Of a DNA stretch of 64,000 nt, positions 61,903 through 64,000 are shown one piece after another (the stretch's first letter is position 1; every line of letters begins with the position of its first letter). Origin of the DNA: Buttiauxella selenatireducens (GTDB lineage Bacteria; Pseudomonadota; Gammaproteobacteria; Enterobacterales; Enterobacteriaceae); assembly GCF_031432975.1 (NCBI RefSeq), contig NZ_CP133838.1, forward strand, positions 4,526,001 through 4,590,000, in the 5' to 3' direction. A model generated the notes under the pieces. The model did not search any database. It was not told where the DNA came from and was given only the letters and a program-made list of their open reading frames with translations. The position numbers and the translations under genes were made by a program.

Positions 61903-62052
61903 CCTCACCCTAACCCTCTCCCCCAGGAGAGGGGACTTAGTCTCCTTCTCCCTCAGGAAAAGGGGATCATCTGACTTCTCCTTCTCCCTCAGGAAAAGGG
62001 GATCATCTGACTTCTCCTTCTCCCTCAGGGAGAAGGTCGGGATGAGGGTGGT
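61903..62052. repeat. Intergenic repeat with a 36-bp tandem array
   Basis: CCCTCACCCTAACCCTCTCC opens the element (same family as at 35.2 and 42.1 kb). Then a 36-base unit beginning TCTCCTTCTCCCTCAGGAAA and ending GGGGATCATCTGACT is repeated at 61941, 61977 and, partly, 62013, with the first two copies identical. It closes with GGGAGAAGGTCGGGATGAGG. There is no spacer between copies. Confidence 0.85.
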
Positions 62053-62059
62053 ACTCCCA

Positions 62060-63970
62060 TCAAAACCGACTCAAACAATCCATCGCCACGGCTTTAAACT
62101 CGTCAAAATCTTTACTGTCTCGCAGCCTCGGCATTGCCCTTTCGCGCAGGAAAGTGACAAACAAATCGTAAATCGCCATCGCCTCTTCATACTCGCTTTT
62201 GCTGATTGCCAGCAAGAAGATGACATGCGCTGTGTCATCACCCCAACTGATACCCTGAGGTGCAAGCACGGTATAAACCACGGTTTTATTTGCCATCAGT
62301 CCCAATGAGTGCGGAAGCGCAATGCCTTCGCCCAGCACGGTGCTGACAATCGCCTCACGCTCCACCACCGACGGATAAAAATCCTCACCGACAAACCCTT
62401 CTTGCTCAAGCTGTTGGCACAGCGTGCTGAACAACTCCTGTTGCGACATGGGCTCATCAATGACGCGGAAATGGCTGGCATCAAAGAATTTTTCCAGCAT
62501 ATAGGGACGCGTGCGATCCACCAGCACCAGCTTGCCTAACTGTTCGAGTTGATACTCGGTCGGGAACGGCGCCACCACCACGGTAGGTTTCGCTTTGTCT
62601 GTGACTCTGGCGGTGGAGATAACAAAATCTTCCTCAACGCTGTCGAGTTGTTCGTAGTCGCGCAGCGAAATAATACGTCTGACCTCTATCTGCGGATATT
62701 TACGCAGCAACATCGCCTGAATCATGCGTACCGTGGAATTCCCGGTATCGCAAACCAGCAGCACACGCGGGTTACGTTGATAACCAATGTTGTAGTGGCG
62801 TTCCAGCCCGACACCGATATGCAGCACCAGGAAACCAATTTCGTTTTCACTGATGACAAAAGGCGTGTATTTACCCCAACTCGACACCGCGGCAAGCGTC
62901 ATGTCATACGCCATCGGATAGTGCTGCTTGATATTGTCCAGTAGAGGATTGGGGATGTTAATCTGATAACGCACGCGGGTTATCATGGTTTTAATATGCG
63001 TCAGTAAATCAGCATGTAACTGCTTATCTGTCAGCAGGTTGTAGTTATAGTTGTTGTTGATGAAACTCAGAATATAGTTCACCAGCGCTTCGTCATCGTC
63101 GGCGCTAATGGCACTCGGTGCCACTTCTTGTACCTGGCGTGAAGCGATGTGCACTTGCAGCCACTGTTCTTCCGCTTCCGAAAGCGGTTTGCCAGCCAGC
63201 GTCTGTAACAGCCCAGTGATTTGCCGCGCGGCTTCACGTACGGCTTCGTCGACATTGTCGGCGCTGAAATCTGGCAGCGGGTAGCCTTCGCTGATACGTC
63301 GAACCGCGACAGCACAGTACAAGCGTATAAACTGTTCGCCTTCGTCAGTCAGGCGGATACGGCAGCGTGTGAAGCAACTATGCAGTTCAGTCGCCAGTTG
63401 CTCCGGCACGCCTGCATTAAGTGTTTCTTCAGTCAGCAGTGGGTTGTCACTGTCTTCCTGCGTCAGTTGCCAGAGCAGTTCAGTCAGGCAAGCGCGCACC
63501 GACATTTCGCTGCCAAACAACTTCATGCCGTGGCGCGGACGCGTTTCAATGGTCAGATTGTAGCGAGCGAGCCACTCGCGCACTTCTGCCATGTCACTTT
63601 GCAACGTCGCGCGGCTAACAAACCACTCTTCTGCCAGATCTTCGAGTTTTAAAGAAAATGCGGAGGTGAGAAAGCGCACCACCAGATAATGCACCCGCTC
63701 AGGCGAGCTACGCGGGATACGCAATTGGCGCGAAGGCTGCTGTTGAAGCGCCTGGTAGAGCGCCATATCGGTGATGTTGAGCTGGTAGCCTGCACCGCGA
63801 TTGAGAACAAATTGCGCGCCATGATCAGCCATTAATGCATTTAAAGCCGTGATATCCGTACGCACCGTGCGCGTAGAAACAGCTAAACGCCGCGCCAGTT
63901 CATCCTGGGGCAGCGTCTCGTTTTGTAGCATCTCAAACAACTGAGCCAGACGTTGGTTGGGGAATCTCAC
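62060..63970 (-). CDS. BglG/MtlR-type PTS-regulated transcriptional regulator
   Basis: A 636-residue regulator in five parts: an HTH_11 domain (residues 1-60, LAQLFEMLQNETLPQDELARRLAVSTRTVRTDI), a second winged helix (about 85-150), two PRD domains (about 185-400, with the IRLYCAVAVRR and FLVLHIGVGLERH helices), an EIIB-Gat-like domain (RVLLVCDTGNSTVRMIQ, Cys present) and an EIIA-Mtl/Fru domain (GIALPHSLGLMANK, active His). Such proteins are controlled by PTS phosphorylation and normally lie beside the PTS operon they regulate. That operon must be beyond the window. Confidence 0.88.
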   Translation of the reverse strand: MRFPNQRLAQLFEMLQNETLPQDELARRLAVSTRTVRTDITALNALMADHGAQFVLNRGAGYQLNITDMALYQALQQQPSRQLRIPRSSPERVHYLVVRFLTSAFSLKLEDLAEEWFVSRATLQSDMAEVREWLARYNLTIETRPRHGMKLFGSEMSVRACLTELLWQLTQEDSDNPLLTEETLNAGVPEQLATELHSCFTRCRIRLTDEGEQFIRLYCAVAVRRISEGYPLPDFSADNVDEAVREAARQITGLLQTLAGKPLSEAEEQWLQVHIASRQVQEVAPSAISADDDEALVNYILSFINNNYNYNLLTDKQLHADLLTHIKTMITRVRYQINIPNPLLDNIKQHYPMAYDMTLAAVSSWGKYTPFVISENEIGFLVLHIGVGLERHYNIGYQRNPRVLLVCDTGNSTVRMIQAMLLRKYPQIEVRRIISLRDYEQLDSVEEDFVISTARVTDKAKPTVVVAPFPTEYQLEQLGKLVLVDRTRPYMLEKFFDASHFRVIDEPMSQQELFSTLCQQLEQEGFVGEDFYPSVVEREAIVSTVLGEGIALPHSLGLMANKTVVYTVLAPQGISWGDDTAHVIFLLAISKSEYEEAMAIYDLFVTFLRERAMPRLRDSKDFDEFKAVAMDCLSRF

Positions 63971-64000
63971 TGCCGTTTCCTTTCGTTAATCGGGAGGGAT

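Noticed and set aside
61941-62048. A possible CRISPR array because of the 36-base period
   Set aside because: Copies are directly adjacent with no unique spacers, there are only about three, no cas genes are present, and the sequence belongs to an intergenic repeat family found elsewhere in the window.

Overview
The window is chromosomal DNA from a member of the Enterobacteriaceae. Gene content and order from about 13.5 kb to 42 kb and from 57 kb to 62 kb follow the 69-71 min region of the Escherichia coli map (ygjR-alx-sstT-ygjV-uxaA-uxaC-exuT-exuR-yqjABCDEK-yqjF-yqjG-yhaH-yhaJ-yhaK-yhaL-cyuA-cyuP, then rnpB-garKRLP-garD, then rsmI-lpoA-yraN-diaA-dolP). The proteins are clearly diverged from E. 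coli and the arrangement is not that of E. coli. The genus cannot be fixed by eye.

Layout. 1-2.5 kb: the end of a taurine ABC transporter (tauB partial, tauA) and a PhnB-like VOC protein, all on the minus strand. 2.9-8.4 kb: a complete rRNA operon on the minus strand (16S, tRNA-Glu, 23S, 5S) with P1/P2 promoters and terminators. 8.4-11.5 kb: an AT-rich accessory islet between the rRNA operon and the 3' end of leuX (tRNA-Leu-CAA). It holds a decayed IS3-type orfA, two paralogous XRE repressors each with a pair of 17-bp palindromic operators, a Ner-like regulator and a cN-I-like 5'-nucleotidase. 11.9-13.5 kb: an HNH nuclease and a SAM methyltransferase gene that overlap by one base. 13.5-33.5 kb: conserved core with a yybP-ykoY-type leader on alx, hexuronate catabolism (uxaAC, exuT, exuR), the yqj membrane and stress genes, and cysteine catabolism (cyuA, cyuP).

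34-35.1 kb: an AAA ATPase lies between cyuP and rnpB, where E. coli carries the tdc operon. 35.1-42 kb: an intergenic repeat with a (GGGTTA)4 run, rnpB, and galactarate/glucarate catabolism (garKRLP divergent from garD). 42-44.8 kb: repeat-rich spacer, then a divergent LysR-MFS pair. 44.8-56.6 kb: a sugar regulon with a PfkB kinase and DeoR regulator divergent from gatY-tagK-EIIBC-EIIA/HPr-gatZ-gatABCD-gatR. This lets galactitol and, by inference, D-tagatose converge on tagatose-1,6-bisphosphate; the same gat/tag clustering is described at 70.7 min in Klebsiella and Salmonella. 56.6-64 kb: an acetyltransferase-like orphan, rsmI-lpoA-yraN-diaA-dolP, a tandem repeat, and a PRD/EIIA antiterminator-type regulator.

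The least explained parts are the islet between the rRNA operon and leuX, with its duplicated repressor/operator circuits, and the neighbouring HNH-methyltransferase pair. Nothing in the window amounts to a proven new system. These two are the best candidates, and their functions are open.
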